Shown: positions 1-6,591, numbered from the stretch's first letter. The stretch is 6,878 nucleotides of DNA from Clostridia bacterium (GCA_017390225.1 JAFPCL010000235.1:1-6878), one strand, 5' to 3'. Numbers and translations: made by a program. Notes: generated from the sequence alone by a model not told the origin.

Positions 1-624
1 AAGTATTCTTGACGCAACTTCCTTGGCAAAACCCATTTCGTGTGTTACAACTACCATGGTCATACCTTCGTTTGCAAGGTCTTTCATAAGTTCTAAAACC
101 TCTCCAACCATTTCGGGATCAAGCGCAGACGTCGGTTCGTCAAACAGAATCACTTCGGGATTCATGGACAAAGAGCGGGCAATGGCAACACGTTGCTTCT
201 GACCGCCGGAAATCTGCTTGGGCTTGGCGTGGATATATTGTGCCATGCCAACCTTGGTGAGATATTCCATAGCAATCTCGACAGCTTCCTTGCGGGAGCG
301 CTTCAAAACCTTCATCTGCCCTAAAATGCAGTTTTCCAAAACCGTCAGATTATTGAAAAGATTAAACTGCTGGAACACCATACCGACTTTGGCACGGTAC
401 TGTGCCGCCGAATGGAAATCCTTCTGCACGTCTTTATCGTGGAACAGAATTCTGCCGCCTGTCGGTGTTTCCAGAAGATTCATGCAACGCAGTAGCGTAC
501 TTTTACCGCTACCGGAAGAGCCGATGATTGACACAACTTCTCCGGGAGAAACCGTCATATTGATATCCTTCAAAACACGGTTACTGCCAAAGCTTTTTTC
601 CAAATGTTCGATAGAAAATACCAT
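1..624 (-). CDS. Polar amino-acid ABC transporter ATPase (3' end outside window)
   Basis: Cytoplasmic ATPase subunit that powers amino-acid import together with the permease and binding protein encoded upstream. The visible 208 residues hold every ABC motif in order: Walker A GSSGSGKST at 35-43, Q-loop in VFQQFNLF around Q86, signature ISGGQKQRVAIAR from 138, Walker B VILFDEPTSALD at 158-169 with catalytic E163, and the switch histidine H195 in VVVTHEMGF. This pattern is typical of the GlnQ/HisP/ArtP group, whose members are about 240 residues, so roughly 35 C-terminal residues are missing. The ATG at 624-622 shares a base with the permease stop codon (TAATG), so translation is probably coupled. 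GGGAGG, 10 nt before the ATG, lies inside the permease end. The family is certain; the exact substrate cannot be read from the sequence. Confidence 0.96.
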   Translation of the reverse strand, partial: MVFSIEHLEKSFGSNRVLKDINMTVSPGEVVSIIGSSGSGKSTLLRCMNLLETPTGGRILFHDKDVQKDFHSAAQYRAKVGMVFQQFNLFNNLTVLENCILGQMKVLKRSRKEAVEIAMEYLTKVGMAQYIHAKPKQISGGQKQRVAIARSLSMNPEVILFDEPTSALDPEMVGEVLELMKDLANEGMTMVVVTHEMGFAKEVASRIL

Positions 625-1385
625 TATGCCGCACCTCCCGTCTTTGTTTCATCTGTTTGAATATCGTAGCTGTCGGGACCGTCCATTTTCTTTTCAATCA
701 CACGAAGAATACGGGTGACGGCAAAGGTCAGGACAAAGTAGATCACAGCCGCAATGAAGAAAGCTTCAAAATAACGGAAATATGTACCTGCCGCCGATTT
801 GGTAACAAAATAAAGCTCGGCGACGGAGATTACATTCAAAACAGAGCTGTCTTTGATATTGACAACAAATTCATTGCCGATGGAAGGCATAATGTTGCGG
901 ATAGCTTGCGGAAAGACAACGTGTGTCATAATCTGCCAGTGGGTCATACCCACGGACATGGCGCCTTCCGTCTGTCCGTAATCTACGGAAATAATACCGC
1001 CGCGGATGATTTCTGCCATATAAGCACCGGTGTTGATGGAAATAACAATCACAGCCGCCAGGATCCCCTTCCAAAGAGACGGAACTCCGGTGAGCATACC
1101 GCTTAAAAAGCCGTAGTACATGACCATTGCCTGTACAATCATGGGCGTGCCGCGGAATACTTCCACATAAATTGCCATCAGTGCGCGAACGATTTTAACA
1201 ATCACGTTGACAACAGGATTTTTCTGTTCGGGGATGGTGCGCAAAAGTGCAACCCCTAAGCCGATGGCAAAGCCAATCAGCGTGCCGATAATGGCAATTG
1301 CCATTGTGATACCGATACCTTGCAGAAACAACGGCCAGTATTCTTTTAATAGGAACAATACCCATTCAAAAAAAGTTTCGGGCAT
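624..1385 (-). CDS. Polar amino-acid ABC transporter permease (HisM/GlnP family)
   Basis: Membrane channel subunit of the importer, 253 residues. Hydrophobic segments lie near 18-48, 62-95, 107-125 and 205-228. Family landmarks are EVFRGTP at 75-81, AEIIRGG at 124-130, the EAA coupling loop at about 140-163 (EGAMSVGMTHWQ then FPQAIR), which docks on the ATPase, and SSVLNVISVAEL at 180-191. The length is slightly above the usual 215-235 because of a polar C-terminal tail of about 20 residues. The start ATG at 1385-1383 follows GGAGGG with 8 nt spacing. It probably acts as a homodimer, since only one permease gene is present. It is the second gene of the operon, 94 nt after the binding-protein gene, with a stem-loop between. 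Confidence 0.96.
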   Translation of the reverse strand: MPETFFEWVLFLLKEYWPLFLQGIGITMAIAIIGTLIGFAIGLGVALLRTIPEQKNPVVNVIVKIVRALMAIYVEVFRGTPMIVQAMVMYYGFLSGMLTGVPSLWKGILAAVIVISINTGAYMAEIIRGGIISVDYGQTEGAMSVGMTHWQIMTHVVFPQAIRNIMPSIGNEFVVNIKDSSVLNVISVAELYFVTKSAAGTYFRYFEAFFIAAVIYFVLTFAVTRILRVIEKKMDGPDSYDIQTDETKTGGAA

Positions 1386-1417
1386 GATGCCTTCCCTCCA
1401 AGCTCAATACATGTGAT

Positions 1418-1455
1418 GACAGGGGCTGTTAAACATTTGCCAAACAGCCCCTGTC
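1418..1455 (-). promoter_or_regulatory. Intercistronic stem-loop between binding-protein and permease genes
   Basis: A perfect 13-bp inverted repeat (GACAGGGGCTGTT against AACAGCCCCTGTC) with a 12-nt loop lies 24 nt after the binding-protein stop codon. No T-run follows it in the direction of transcription, so it does not look like a complete terminator. The likely role (inference) is to protect the 3' end of the binding-protein message or to cause partial termination, as intergenic hairpins do in other binding-protein operons such as malE-malF. Confidence 0.75.
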
Positions 1456-1479
1456 TTGATTTGATATGTTTTTTCTAAA

Positions 1480-2343
1480 TTATTCGGTGACAGGCTGACG
1501 AGCAACCACTTCATCCATCAGTGCCTGACGGTCGTCATTGGAGATGCCTGCCAGAATTTCATTGACGGAGTCTGCAAGGTCACTGCCCTTACGGATACCG
1601 ACAGCGATGGCAACATCATCGGGAGAAGCCACAAAGCCGTTGCCTTCGGAGAATTCAACGAAGGTCAGATCGGGGTTCGCGGCAACTGCGGAAACCGCAC
1701 CGGGACGTTCGGAAATATAACCGTCGATAACGCCGCTCTGCAGGGCAACAATCATTGCGGGGAAGGTTTCCATGGAAACCTGCTTGTCAACGCCGTCCAT
1801 CTGCTCGATAACGGTTTCGTGGAAGGTGTTGAGCTGACCGGTGATTTTTGCACCTGCAAATTCATGAATGGAGGTTGCAGAAGCAAAGGGGCTGTCCTTC
1901 TTCATGACAACAACCAGCTGGCTTTCGTAGTAGTTATCGGTGAAATCGATGGTTGCTTTTCTTTCTTCCGTGGGGCTCATGCCGGCGATGATGCCGTCAA
2001 TTTCGCCTGCCTGCAGTGCAGGAATCAAGCCTTCCCAACCGGTTTTAACGATTTCGACTTTCACGCCCAGACCTTCTGCGATTTTCTTTGCAATCTGCAC
2101 GTCATAGCCGTCTGCATAGCCGCCGACAGCAATGGGTTCTGCATAATCGGAAGCATTTGTCTGTGTCCAGTTGAAAGGTGCATAGTCACATTCCATGCCG
2201 ATTTTGATAACACCGGCTTCTTTGATTTTAGCCAGATCGCCGGAAACGACCGTATCGTCACCGGTTGCGGCTTCTTTTTCGCCGCAGGCAACAAATGCCA
2301 GTGCAAGCACAAGTGCCATTAAAATTGCCAATAACTTTTTCAT
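1480..2343 (-). CDS. Amino-acid ABC transporter substrate-binding lipoprotein (SBP_bac_3 type)
   Basis: Extracytoplasmic receptor of the importer, 287 residues. The N-terminus MKKLLAILMALVLALAFVAC is a lipoprotein signal peptide; C20 is the likely lipidated cysteine (lipobox FVAC, with an unusual F at -3). The mature part is a family-3 binding protein. Ligand-site landmarks are YAPFNW at 54-59, the GMSPTEERK motif at 121-129 whose arginine (R128) normally holds the ligand carboxylate, and DGYISERPGAVSA at 207-219, where the family usually has an aspartate that binds the ligand amine and here shows E212. A polar or cationic amino acid is the likely ligand (inference). AAGGG lies 11 nt before the ATG. 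It is the first gene of the operon behind a perfect consensus promoter, as fits the subunit needed in greatest amount. Confidence 0.95.
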   Translation of the reverse strand: MKKLLAILMALVLALAFVACGEKEAATGDDTVVSGDLAKIKEAGVIKIGMECDYAPFNWTQTNASDYAEPIAVGGYADGYDVQIAKKIAEGLGVKVEIVKTGWEGLIPALQAGEIDGIIAGMSPTEERKATIDFTDNYYESQLVVVMKKDSPFASATSIHEFAGAKITGQLNTFHETVIEQMDGVDKQVSMETFPAMIVALQSGVIDGYISERPGAVSAVAANPDLTFVEFSEGNGFVASPDDVAIAVGIRKGSDLADSVNEILAGISNDDRQALMDEVVARQPVTE

Positions 2344-2371
2344 TGATAAAACATCCCTTCAAAAAATTTCC

Positions 2372-2390
2372 TGTTGTTTCTTTTACAACA
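2372..2390 (-). promoter_or_regulatory. Small stem-loop at the 5' end of the binding-protein mRNA
   Basis: TGTTGT and ACAACA form a 6-bp stem with a 7-nt loop. It begins within a few bases of the transcription start predicted from the promoter at 2399-2427, and about 11 nt before the AAGGG ribosome binding site. A hairpin at the extreme 5' end can protect an mRNA from decay. The stem is AT-rich and weak, so this is tentative. Confidence 0.35.
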
Positions 2391-2398
2391 ATATGAAA

Positions 2399-2427
2399 AT
2401 TATACTGTTTTCATCGAAATTTGTCAA
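2399..2427 (-). promoter_or_regulatory. Sigma-A promoter of the amino-acid transporter operon
   Basis: On the minus strand, TTGACA (2427-2422), a 17-bp spacer and TATAAT (2404-2399) match the housekeeping consensus at all twelve positions. Transcription should start near 2392, giving a leader of about 50 nt. That is too short for a typical amino-acid riboswitch or T-box, so control, if any, should be by proteins binding near this promoter. Confidence 0.9.
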
Positions 2428-2497
2428 GCTTTTTTCAAATATTGTTCATGTTTATATAATATTGATAAAAATTTTTTCTTTTTTTATGAAAAAGCTC

Positions 2498-2526
2498 TTC
2501 CCTTTTTCACAAAAATATAGTATAAT
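2498..2526 (+). promoter_or_regulatory. Probable promoter of the cdaA-cdaR-mnmM operon
   Basis: A perfect -10 TATAAT at 2521-2526 lies 38 nt before the cdaA start. The -35 at 17-bp spacing is TTCCCT (2498-2503), a poor match, so the promoter should be modest or need help. A second candidate is TTTTCA at 2432-2437 with TATAAT at 2455-2460, also 17 bp apart; it would overlap the divergent transporter promoter region and give a leader of about 100 nt. The sequence alone cannot decide between them. The 221-bp divergent intergenic region is very AT-rich. Confidence 0.5.
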
Positions 2527-2564
2527 TGTACATTAGATAGAAACCTACACGAGGAGGGGTATGC

Positions 2565-3446
2565 TTGCAATCGTTTTTCGACACTGTTTTTCAATTTATC
2601 CGCATGATCCAAATCAACGATATTATTGATATCCTGGTTGTTTCCTTTGTTTTCTACAAAGCCATGATGCTTCTGCGGGAAACCCGTGGCGAGCAGCTGG
2701 TGCGCGGCATTATTTCGTTATTTATCATCATGCAGTTCAGCGACTGGCTTTCTTTGAACACCCTGTATTTTCTCTTGCGCAACACCATGCAGGTTGGTCT
2801 TTTGGCCATCATCGTCGTTTTCCAGCCGGAGCTTCGCCGTGCGCTGGAAAAAATGGGCAACACGTCCCTTAAAACCTTGACGGGGCAAGAAAATGAAGAG
2901 CTTCAAAAAACCGTGGACACCATCGCTTCCACCTGTGCCCGATTCTCCCGTGACCGCGTAGGTGCTCTCATTGTTTTCGAGCGCTTCACCCGTCTGGGCG
3001 ACATTATCCGCACCGGCACGGTTTTAGACGCCGATATTTCAGAGGATTTGCTTGTGACAATCTTCAACACCAATATTCCCTTGCATGACGGTGCCGTTGT
3101 CATCCGAGACAACCGTATCCATGCCGCTTCCTGCTTCTTGCCGCTGACAACGAATGAAAATTTAAGCCGTGAGCTGGGTACGCGTCACCGCTCCGCCATC
3201 GGAATCACCGAATGTTCCGATGCCGTTGTTGTGGTGGTATCCGAAGAAACAGGAAAAATCTCTTTCGGCAAAGACGGCAATTTAACCCGAAATCTTTCCG
3301 AAGAAACCCTCAAAAAAGCACTCATGAAGAGTCTTGAAAATGCCGGTCCGCAGAAAAAAGACGGCATCTTTGCCGCTGTCGGCAACATATTCACCAAATG
3401 GAAGGAGGCACATTCTCATGACAAAAAAGAAGAAAGTGATGAATGA
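2565..3446 (+). CDS. cdaA: Membrane diadenylate cyclase CdaA (c-di-AMP synthase)
   Basis: Makes cyclic di-AMP from two ATP at the membrane; in Firmicutes this messenger controls potassium and osmolyte balance and cell-wall state. The 293 residues start with about three membrane segments (roughly 20-37, 46-70, 76-86), then FQPELRRALE at 86-95, and a DisA_N catalytic domain from about 115 to 240. Catalytic motifs are intact: LHDGA at 173-177 and GTRHRSAIG at 205-213, with SEETGKIS at 226-233. The C-terminal tail (about 255-293) is charged. The start is TTG at 2565: AGGAGG at 2552-2557 lies 7 nt before it, while the nearby ATG at 2561 is in another frame and stops after 22 codons. It overlaps cdaR by 29 nt, the classic cdaA-cdaR arrangement. 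Family identity is very secure. Confidence 0.97.
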   Translation: MQSFFDTVFQFIRMIQINDIIDILVVSFVFYKAMMLLRETRGEQLVRGIISLFIIMQFSDWLSLNTLYFLLRNTMQVGLLAIIVVFQPELRRALEKMGNTSLKTLTGQENEELQKTVDTIASTCARFSRDRVGALIVFERFTRLGDIIRTGTVLDADISEDLLVTIFNTNIPLHDGAVVIRDNRIHAASCFLPLTTNENLSRELGTRHRSAIGITECSDAVVVVVSEETGKISFGKDGNLTRNLSEETLKKALMKSLENAGPQKKDGIFAAVGNIFTKWKEAHSHDKKEESDE

Positions 3447-4638
3447 CACCGTAAATCCGCCCTCTGTCGAAAACGAAGACGAAGATTTCGACCTTGATGT
3501 TGCCGAAGAAGCTACTGCTTCTCCTTCCAAGGAAAAGAAAAACGACACCCATTTTATGAAAATCATTTCCTTGCTTTTGGCGGTCGTCCTCTGGTGCTTT
3601 GTTGTTTTGAATGAAAACCCCAACCGAAGCATCTGGATTCGTGACGTTGCCGTGCAGGTGGTGAACAAAAACACGCTTCAAGCACGGGATCTTGTCATCC
3701 TTGAGGAAGAGCCTTTGCTCATTGACGTTCGCTTGGAGGGGCAGCAAAATGCCCTGTCCTCCATTTCTGCCGAAAGCATCCGTGCCCGGATTGATCTTGC
3801 CGCCATCTCCGAAGCAGGGGCTGTGACCGTGCCGGCAAGTATTGACATTCCCGGCACCTCCGGCATCGTAATCGCCGAGCAGAAAAATGCCGGCGGAAGT
3901 CTTGTCATTGATGTAATTCGTGAAGCCAAAATTCCCGTCAAGCCGAAGGTCACGGGAGAAACCGCCATGCGTGAGGGCTTCGCACTGGGCACTGCCACCG
4001 TATCGCCCGACACCGTTACGGTAAAAGCACCCAAAACGATTTTGGATAAAATCACTGCCGTCACGGAAAGTGTGGATATTTCCAATAAAACCGAAAGCGG
4101 CAGCACCGAGGTTTCCGTTCTGCTTCTGGACGGCACAGGTGCACCCTTTACCCCGATTACCTGTGAACCCAAAAAGACAACACTGAATTACACGCTCAAC
4201 GTCACAAGCCTTGTCAAGATTGAGCCGACGTTGGAGAATGTCAGTGCCCTCAACACGCGCTATGATGTCTATGCTTCTGCCACGGTTCCGGATTCCGTTA
4301 CCGTGCGCGGCGATGATGTCAGCATGCGCCAGCTTAATAAGCTTCCCACAGAGCCCATTGATGTGCTGGCTCTGTATGAAGGCTTTGAACAGGGCTTTTT
4401 GTCCGGCACCGAATGGAACCGCGCTTCTTTTGTGACGACCGTTCCCGTGAAGCTTGCCTTCCCCGAAGGCATTTCCGCCGTCGGCACGGAAGACATTTCC
4501 GAAATCGAAGTTTCCGTTACCTATATGAATCTGTCTTCCAAGGAAGATCCTTATCAAATCGACAGTGACGGCTTCCCCATCGCCACAGAGCCGAAGGACG
4601 CCACTGCCGAAGAAGCCGAAGAGGAGCCCAAATCATAA
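3418..4638 (+). CDS. cdaR: CdaA regulatory protein CdaR (YbbR-domain protein)
   Basis: Membrane-anchored partner that modulates CdaA activity. It has 406 residues: a highly charged cytoplasmic N-terminus (1-46, runs of K then D/E), one transmembrane helix at about 47-64 (KIISLLLAVVLWCFVVLNE), then an extracytoplasmic part made of about three YbbR-like beta domains (about 72-168, 170-262, 265-370), and an acidic tail rich in E ending EEEPKS. The repeats share patterns such as PDTVTVKAP (197-205) and PDSVTVRGD (291-299). Bacillus subtilis CdaR has four such domains, so this one may lack one. The start ATG at 3418 follows AAGGAGG with 9 nt spacing. The earlier in-frame ATG at 3334 lies inside cdaA without a good binding site. 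The gene overlaps both cdaA (29 nt) and the next gene (1 nt). Confidence 0.93.
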   Translation: MTKKKKVMNDTVNPPSVENEDEDFDLDVAEEATASPSKEKKNDTHFMKIISLLLAVVLWCFVVLNENPNRSIWIRDVAVQVVNKNTLQARDLVILEEEPLLIDVRLEGQQNALSSISAESIRARIDLAAISEAGAVTVPASIDIPGTSGIVIAEQKNAGGSLVIDVIREAKIPVKPKVTGETAMREGFALGTATVSPDTVTVKAPKTILDKITAVTESVDISNKTESGSTEVSVLLLDGTGAPFTPITCEPKKTTLNYTLNVTSLVKIEPTLENVSALNTRYDVYASATVPDSVTVRGDDVSMRQLNKLPTEPIDVLALYEGFEQGFLSGTEWNRASFVTTVPVKLAFPEGISAVGTEDISEIEVSVTYMNLSSKEDPYQIDSDGFPIATEPKDATAEEAEEEPKS

Positions 4639-5192
4639 TGCTTTCACTACTGGATACTGCCAAGCAGTTTTTAACAGCGCCGCCAATCCCCCAGGGCGGC
4701 GTTTTAATCGATTTCACCATGGGAAACGGCTACGACACATTGTATCTTTGCTCCCTTGTGCCCGAAGGCAAGGTCTATGCCTTCGACGTGCAGGAAGCGG
4801 CGCTGGCTTCCACCCGTGCGCGGCTTTTGGCGCACGGCATCACCAATGCAGAGCTGATTTTAGATAGCCACGCCGCGCTTCTTCAATATGTGAAAGAGCC
4901 CATCTATGGCGGCTTGTTTAATTTAGGTTGGCTTCCCGGCAGTGACCGCACGGTGCGCACCCAAACGGAAAGCACACTTAAAGCCGTAAGTGCAGGGCTT
5001 TCGCTTCTTGCCCCCGGCTACCGCATCATCATCAATGTGTACCCCGGGCACCTTGAGGGGACAGATGAAGGAAATGCACTGGCGGATTTTTTAGCCACGC
5101 TTCCCAAAAAGCAATTTGCGGCACTTAAGATTCGCCTTTTAAACGACGAAAAAGCCCCCTATCTTTACGTTCTCGAAAAATATAAAAAATAG
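4638..5192 (+). CDS. mnmM: tRNA 5-aminomethyl-(2-thio)uridine methyltransferase MnmM (YtqB family)
   Basis: Class I SAM-dependent methyltransferase of 184 residues, in the family once labelled putative rRNA methylase (PF06962). Its B. subtilis member YtqB/MnmM methylates the nm5 group at wobble U34 of tRNA to give mnm5(s2)U. Motif I is DFTMGNGYDT at 25-34. The acidic residue after strand 2 is D50 in YAFDVQE. Family-specific motifs are FNLGWLPGSD at 94-103, TESTLKAV at 110-117 and YPGHLEG at 135-141. Length fits the family (about 185-195). The start ATG at 4638 shares its A with the cdaR stop (TAATG). GAGGAG at 4621-4626 lies 11 nt before it. It is therefore the third gene of the cdaAR operon, with no evident functional link to c-di-AMP. 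The family is clear; the exact tRNA substrate is inferred from homology. Confidence 0.85.
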   Translation: MLSLLDTAKQFLTAPPIPQGGVLIDFTMGNGYDTLYLCSLVPEGKVYAFDVQEAALASTRARLLAHGITNAELILDSHAALLQYVKEPIYGGLFNLGWLPGSDRTVRTQTESTLKAVSAGLSLLAPGYRIIINVYPGHLEGTDEGNALADFLATLPKKQFAALKIRLLNDEKAPYLYVLEKYKK

Positions 5193-5227
5193 CGGGAACC
5201 TCAGAATTTTTAGATGTGCCTTAGTAT

Positions 5228-5275
5228 AAAACTTCCTTTCTTTTTCCATACTAACAAAAAAAGAAAGGAAGTTTT
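5228..5275 (+). promoter_or_regulatory. 18-bp hairpin that buries the rubrerythrin ribosome binding site; terminator-like
   Basis: A perfect 18-bp inverted repeat (5228-5245 against 5258-5275, 12-nt loop) lies between mnmM and the rubrerythrin gene. The right arm contains AAAGGAAG (5264-5271), the only plausible Shine-Dalgarno, 8 nt before the ATG at 5280. The left arm is its exact complement, so a transcript containing both arms should hide the site. The stem also runs into six T residues (5272-5277), so it may terminate transcripts of the upstream operon. A TATAAA at 5225-5230 could be a -10 whose transcript would start near 5237, inside the left arm. Such a transcript could not form the full hairpin. 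No good -35 accompanies it. Confidence 0.75.
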
Positions 5276-5279
5276 TTAT

Positions 5280-5819
5280 ATGGAACTCAAAGGCTCAAAA
5301 ACAGAAGCAAATTTAATGGCGGCATTTGCAGGCGAATCGCAGGCAAGAAACAAATATAACTTCTATGCCCAAAAAGCCCGCAAGGACGGCTTTGAAAAAA
5401 TTGCCGCCCTCTTCGATGAAACCGCCGCCAATGAAAAAGAGCATGCCGAGCTTTGGCTCAAATACCTCCACGGCGGTGCACTGCCCGATACTTTGACCAA
5501 TCTCACCGACGCCGCCGGCGGCGAGCATTTCGAGTGGAGCGAAATGTATGCGGAATTTGCCCAAACGGCAAAGGAAGAAGGCTTTTTGGAGTTATCTGCA
5601 AAATTCTCTGCCGTTGCCGCCATTGAAAAACAGCACGAAGAACGCTTTTTGTGCCTTCGCACCCACGTGGAAAACGGCACTGTTTTTTCCGACGATGCCG
5701 AAAAAACTTGGAAATGCATGAAATGCGGCCACACCCACAACGGCAAATCCGCCCCCGCCATTTGCCCCGTCTGCGGTCACACCCAAAGCTATTTCGAATC
5801 TTGTGCAAAGGAATGCTGA
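5280..5819 (+). CDS. rbr: Rubrerythrin (peroxide-detoxifying non-haem iron protein)
   Basis: Cytoplasmic NADH-linked peroxide reductase of anaerobes, 179 residues. An N-terminal four-helix ferritin-like domain (about 1-135) carries diiron ligands in FAGESQAR (E19), NEKEHAEL (E52, H55), the glutamates of the third helix (about 86-100) and IEKQHEERF (E116, H119). A C-terminal rubredoxin-like domain has C146-x2-C149-x12-C162-x2-C165 for one iron. The protein ends SCAKEC, adding two cysteines (C175, C179) that rubrerythrins do not normally need. The ATG at 5280 is chosen over an in-frame ATG at 5214 because AAAGGAAG sits 8 nt before it and because homologues start MELKGSKTE. Its translation is probably controlled by the hairpin at 5228-5275. 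A terminator follows 14 nt after the stop. Confidence 0.96.
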   Translation: MELKGSKTEANLMAAFAGESQARNKYNFYAQKARKDGFEKIAALFDETAANEKEHAELWLKYLHGGALPDTLTNLTDAAGGEHFEWSEMYAEFAQTAKEEGFLELSAKFSAVAAIEKQHEERFLCLRTHVENGTVFSDDAEKTWKCMKCGHTHNGKSAPAICPVCGHTQSYFESCAKEC

Positions 5820-5833
5820 AAATAAACCCCATA

Positions 5834-5871
5834 AAAGAAGAGACAAGCCGCCAAAAGCTTGTCTCTTCTTT
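5834..5871. terminator. Intrinsic terminator between convergent genes
   Basis: A perfect 15-bp stem (AAAGAAGAGACAAGC against GCTTGTCTCTTCTTT) with an 8-nt loop lies 14 nt after the rubrerythrin stop. The T-rich arm (TTCTTTAT) serves the plus strand. On the minus strand the stem ends in TTTTAT, so it may also end transcription of the unknown gene that converges from 5921. The T-tracts are short, so efficiency may be moderate. Confidence 0.8.
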
Positions 5872-5920
5872 ATGCATGAACTTTTAAGTGTCGGAACAAA
5901 TATCACGCATTGGTTCTATT

Positions 5921-6454
5921 TTATATATTTAACTGACCTCTATGTGTTTTAAAAGAACGAATCTGCGTGAGATCCATGTTTATATACTGCATAACGGCAT
6001 GTGCAAAATCCATCCAGTCTGCATCATCCGGCAATCGTGTTTCATGTATTTCAAGATATGCATATCCTCTTTTCGCAGGCACATACAGTGTCACATATTT
6101 CCCCAGAACGTCATCCCAGCCCAAAGAAATATTCAGCTTCCCTTTCATGGCATTTTTAAAGCCCCTGATCCCATAATATTTTTCTTCAAATGTCTTTTTC
6201 CCGCCGGCATCATCAAAACATTCATGACAATTCCATTGCTCTATCCCGTATTTAATTTTTTCTGCCAATTCTTCCACATGATACGGAAATGTCAATTCTA
6301 TCGGATAATATGCCGTCACATAGCCACATTCTTCCACGCTACCGTCCAGCAACACGATGGGATAACTTGTTTTGCTTATGGGAAAAATAACAACATTTTT
6401 TTCTTGGTCAACCAAAATATTGATTCTTCTGAAATCCTCAAAATTCACAATCAT
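5921..6454 (-). CDS. Hypothetical protein, 177 residues, with an elaborate promoter region
   Basis: I do not recognise the family. The protein has no signal peptide or membrane helix and should be cytoplasmic, with a mixed alpha/beta look. An N-terminal stretch of strands (about 10-57, for example NVVIFPISK and YPIVLLDGS) leads to a helix EELAEKIKYGIEQW (61-74), then NCHEC (75-79, a CxxC), a basic stretch around YYGIRGFKNAMKGKL (93-107), strands near ISLGWDD and KYVTLYVP, and a C-terminal segment ADWMDFAHAVMQYI (145-158). The start ATG at 6454 follows AAGGAG with 8 nt spacing. The frame stays open upstream to 6625, but that passes the predicted transcription start near 6556. An in-frame GTG near 6536 has no good binding site. 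The layout is compatible with a small immunity-type or stress protein, but nothing shows this. Confidence 0.75.
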   Translation of the reverse strand: MIVNFEDFRRINILVDQEKNVVIFPISKTSYPIVLLDGSVEECGYVTAYYPIELTFPYHVEELAEKIKYGIEQWNCHECFDDAGGKKTFEEKYYGIRGFKNAMKGKLNISLGWDDVLGKYVTLYVPAKRGYAYLEIHETRLPDDADWMDFAHAVMQYINMDLTQIRSFKTHRGQLNI

Positions 6455-6562
6455 TTTTTCGGCTCCTTCTGTCCTCCCCTTTTTGTTGCCGATTCTATTA
6501 AAAAAACATAATAATTTTGACATTGTTTTTTTCACACAATCGCCCCCAAACCTTATATCATG

Positions 6563-6591
6563 ATTATAATGCATTTCGTCTTCTTTGTCAA
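6563..6591 (-). promoter_or_regulatory. Perfect sigma-A promoter of the unknown gene
   Basis: On the minus strand, TTGACA (6591-6586), a 17-bp spacer and TATAAT (6568-6563) match the consensus at all twelve positions. Transcription should begin near 6556, giving a 5' leader of about 100 nt before the ATG at 6454. A promoter this strong beside so many repeats suggests that expression is held down by a repressor (inference). Confidence 0.88.

Noticed and set aside
2344..2398. Riboswitch or T-box in the transporter leader
   Set aside because: The leader is only about 50 nt with one weak hairpin, too short for known amino-acid riboswitches or T-boxes.
2487..2509. Terminator in the divergent intergenic region (TGAAAAAG against CTTTTTCA)
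   Set aside because: The 8-bp stem is very AT-rich, no T-tract follows, and it lies just upstream of a good -10 rather than after a gene.
3334..3417. Earlier in-frame ATG at 3334 for cdaR
   Set aside because: It lies deep inside cdaA; AAGGAGG stands 9 nt before the ATG at 3418, and the extra residues resemble nothing in CdaR.
3391..4557. Long open frame of 388 codons antisense to cdaR
   Set aside because: It is a shadow frame of a clear CdaR gene, with no family resemblance and a composition typical of antisense reading.
5214..5279. In-frame ATG at 5214 that would add 22 residues to rubrerythrin
   Set aside because: It has no good Shine-Dalgarno, the added residues are read through the hairpin, and the family starts at MELKGSKTE.
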